Shown: piece after piece, positions 63,573 through 64,000 of the stretch
How the letters are laid out: the number at the start of each line of letters is the position of its first letter
Position numbering within the stretch: the stretch's first letter is position 1
Source of the DNA: Aphrocallistes beatrix
Lineage: Eukaryota > Porifera > Hexactinellida > Sceptrulophora > Aphrocallistidae
Assembly: GCA_963281255.1 (NCBI GenBank)
Contig: OY725494.1
Coordinates: forward strand, 4,539,934-4,603,933
Reading direction: 5' to 3'
DNA: 64,000 bases
Position numbers and translations under genes: made by a program
The notes under the pieces: model-generated
Database searches by the model: none
Told to the model about the DNA's origin: nothing
The model's input: the letters and a program-made list of their open reading frames with translations, nothing else

Positions 63573-63947
63573 GCAAGAATGAGGGTTTTAATGAGGTAAA
63601 TATATATGACAGTGGCAACAGACCAGATATTCCTTTGTGGATTATTATTTGATCTGAAATAAACTAAAATTAGGTAGCACTTGGGTGTGATGGTCCAGTA
63701 TCATGTCCCCCTAGTTACCTAATATTAATCTTCTATTAGCTACAAACTGTCCCTGTACAACCACATATAACATGTACATGTATATAGTATTACAAGTATT
63801 TATATCATGGTTGATCCATTGTTGTTTCAATACAATTTGCTTTAGTGCAAAATCAGATAATAGGACCTTAGTATATGCTATTTATATAGTAATACTTCTG
63901 TATACTGTTATCCATTGGATGAGAATACCGATATTTGAATATAAGAA
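63573..63947. other. Intergenic, upstream of edge gene
   Basis: No gene. A degraded GTATCATGT sequence near 63700 is at the E-box position of type A promoters; ATTTGAATATAAGAA precedes the ATG. Confidence 0.45.
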
Positions 63948-64000
63948 ATGGCCGAGGCAAATCCCTCTTCGGATGGAAACCACAGAAAACTTCGAAACTC
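63948..64000 (+). CDS. NHL-like gene, start only (runs off window)
   Basis: ATG followed by codons for MAEANPSSDGNHRKLRN, matching the N-termini at 31444 and 61766, then the window ends. Confidence 0.8.
   Translation, partial: MAEANPSSDGNHRKLRN

Overview
The window looks like a piece of AT-rich nuclear DNA from an early-branching animal, most plausibly a sponge. This is inferred from secreted/membrane LRR-EGF architectures, TRIM/NHL-like propeller proteins, animal-type DNA transposons (pogo, Tc1/mariner, hAT, P/THAP) and a Ty3/Gypsy element. No species-diagnostic gene is present, so the assignment is an inference. There is no rRNA, CRISPR array or bacterial operon structure, and I recognised no tRNA gene.

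Two expanded, apparently single-exon gene families fill the window. Family 1 (about 1-22.5 kb) has five members: one 5'-truncated by the window edge, three on the + strand (3823, 8072, 14550) and one on the - strand (22484). Each intact member has a signal peptide, a Tyr/Ser-rich cysteine-containing N-terminal region, about five LRRs, an LRR C-terminal cap, a run of calcium-binding EGF domains, one transmembrane helix and a short tail with Tyr motifs, mostly YxxP. The + strand copies lie in duplicated blocks sharing promoter and 3' flank. They differ in EGF number and most strongly in the N-terminal region, while long stretches downstream are nearly identical.

Family 2 (18.4 kb to the right edge) has nine full-length or edge-cut open copies and seven broken copies or fragments. 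The proteins are about 420-470 aa: an N-terminal coiled coil followed by an NHL-like beta-propeller ending in a nearly invariant C-terminal block. They lack RING and B-box, so they resemble the back half of TRIM2/3/71 proteins. Two main promoter types occur, one with a conserved CACGTG. From 41.8 kb onward the copies are arranged as repeated tail-to-tail cassettes (+ gene, flank block, - gene, spacer repeat). Several copies are broken by internal deletions, a frameshift or a nonsense codon. The linker between coil and propeller carries a 51-bp coding minisatellite present in one to four units.

Mobile DNA has shaped the locus. A Ty3/Gypsy-type retrotransposon with identical 203-bp LTRs (43360-51169, coding on -) split one tail-to-tail cassette. 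Its integrase gene is in turn split by a decayed P/THAP-like DNA transposon. A hAT relic with an 8-bp target duplication (13004-14287) and many short TA-flanked or 8-bp-flanked MITEs sit between genes, several with a visible empty site in a paralogous copy.

Working hypothesis: this is a rapidly evolving recognition locus in which LRR-EGF surface receptors with phosphotyrosine-type tails and coiled-coil/NHL proteins expand side by side. A functional link between the two families is inferred from proximity only.
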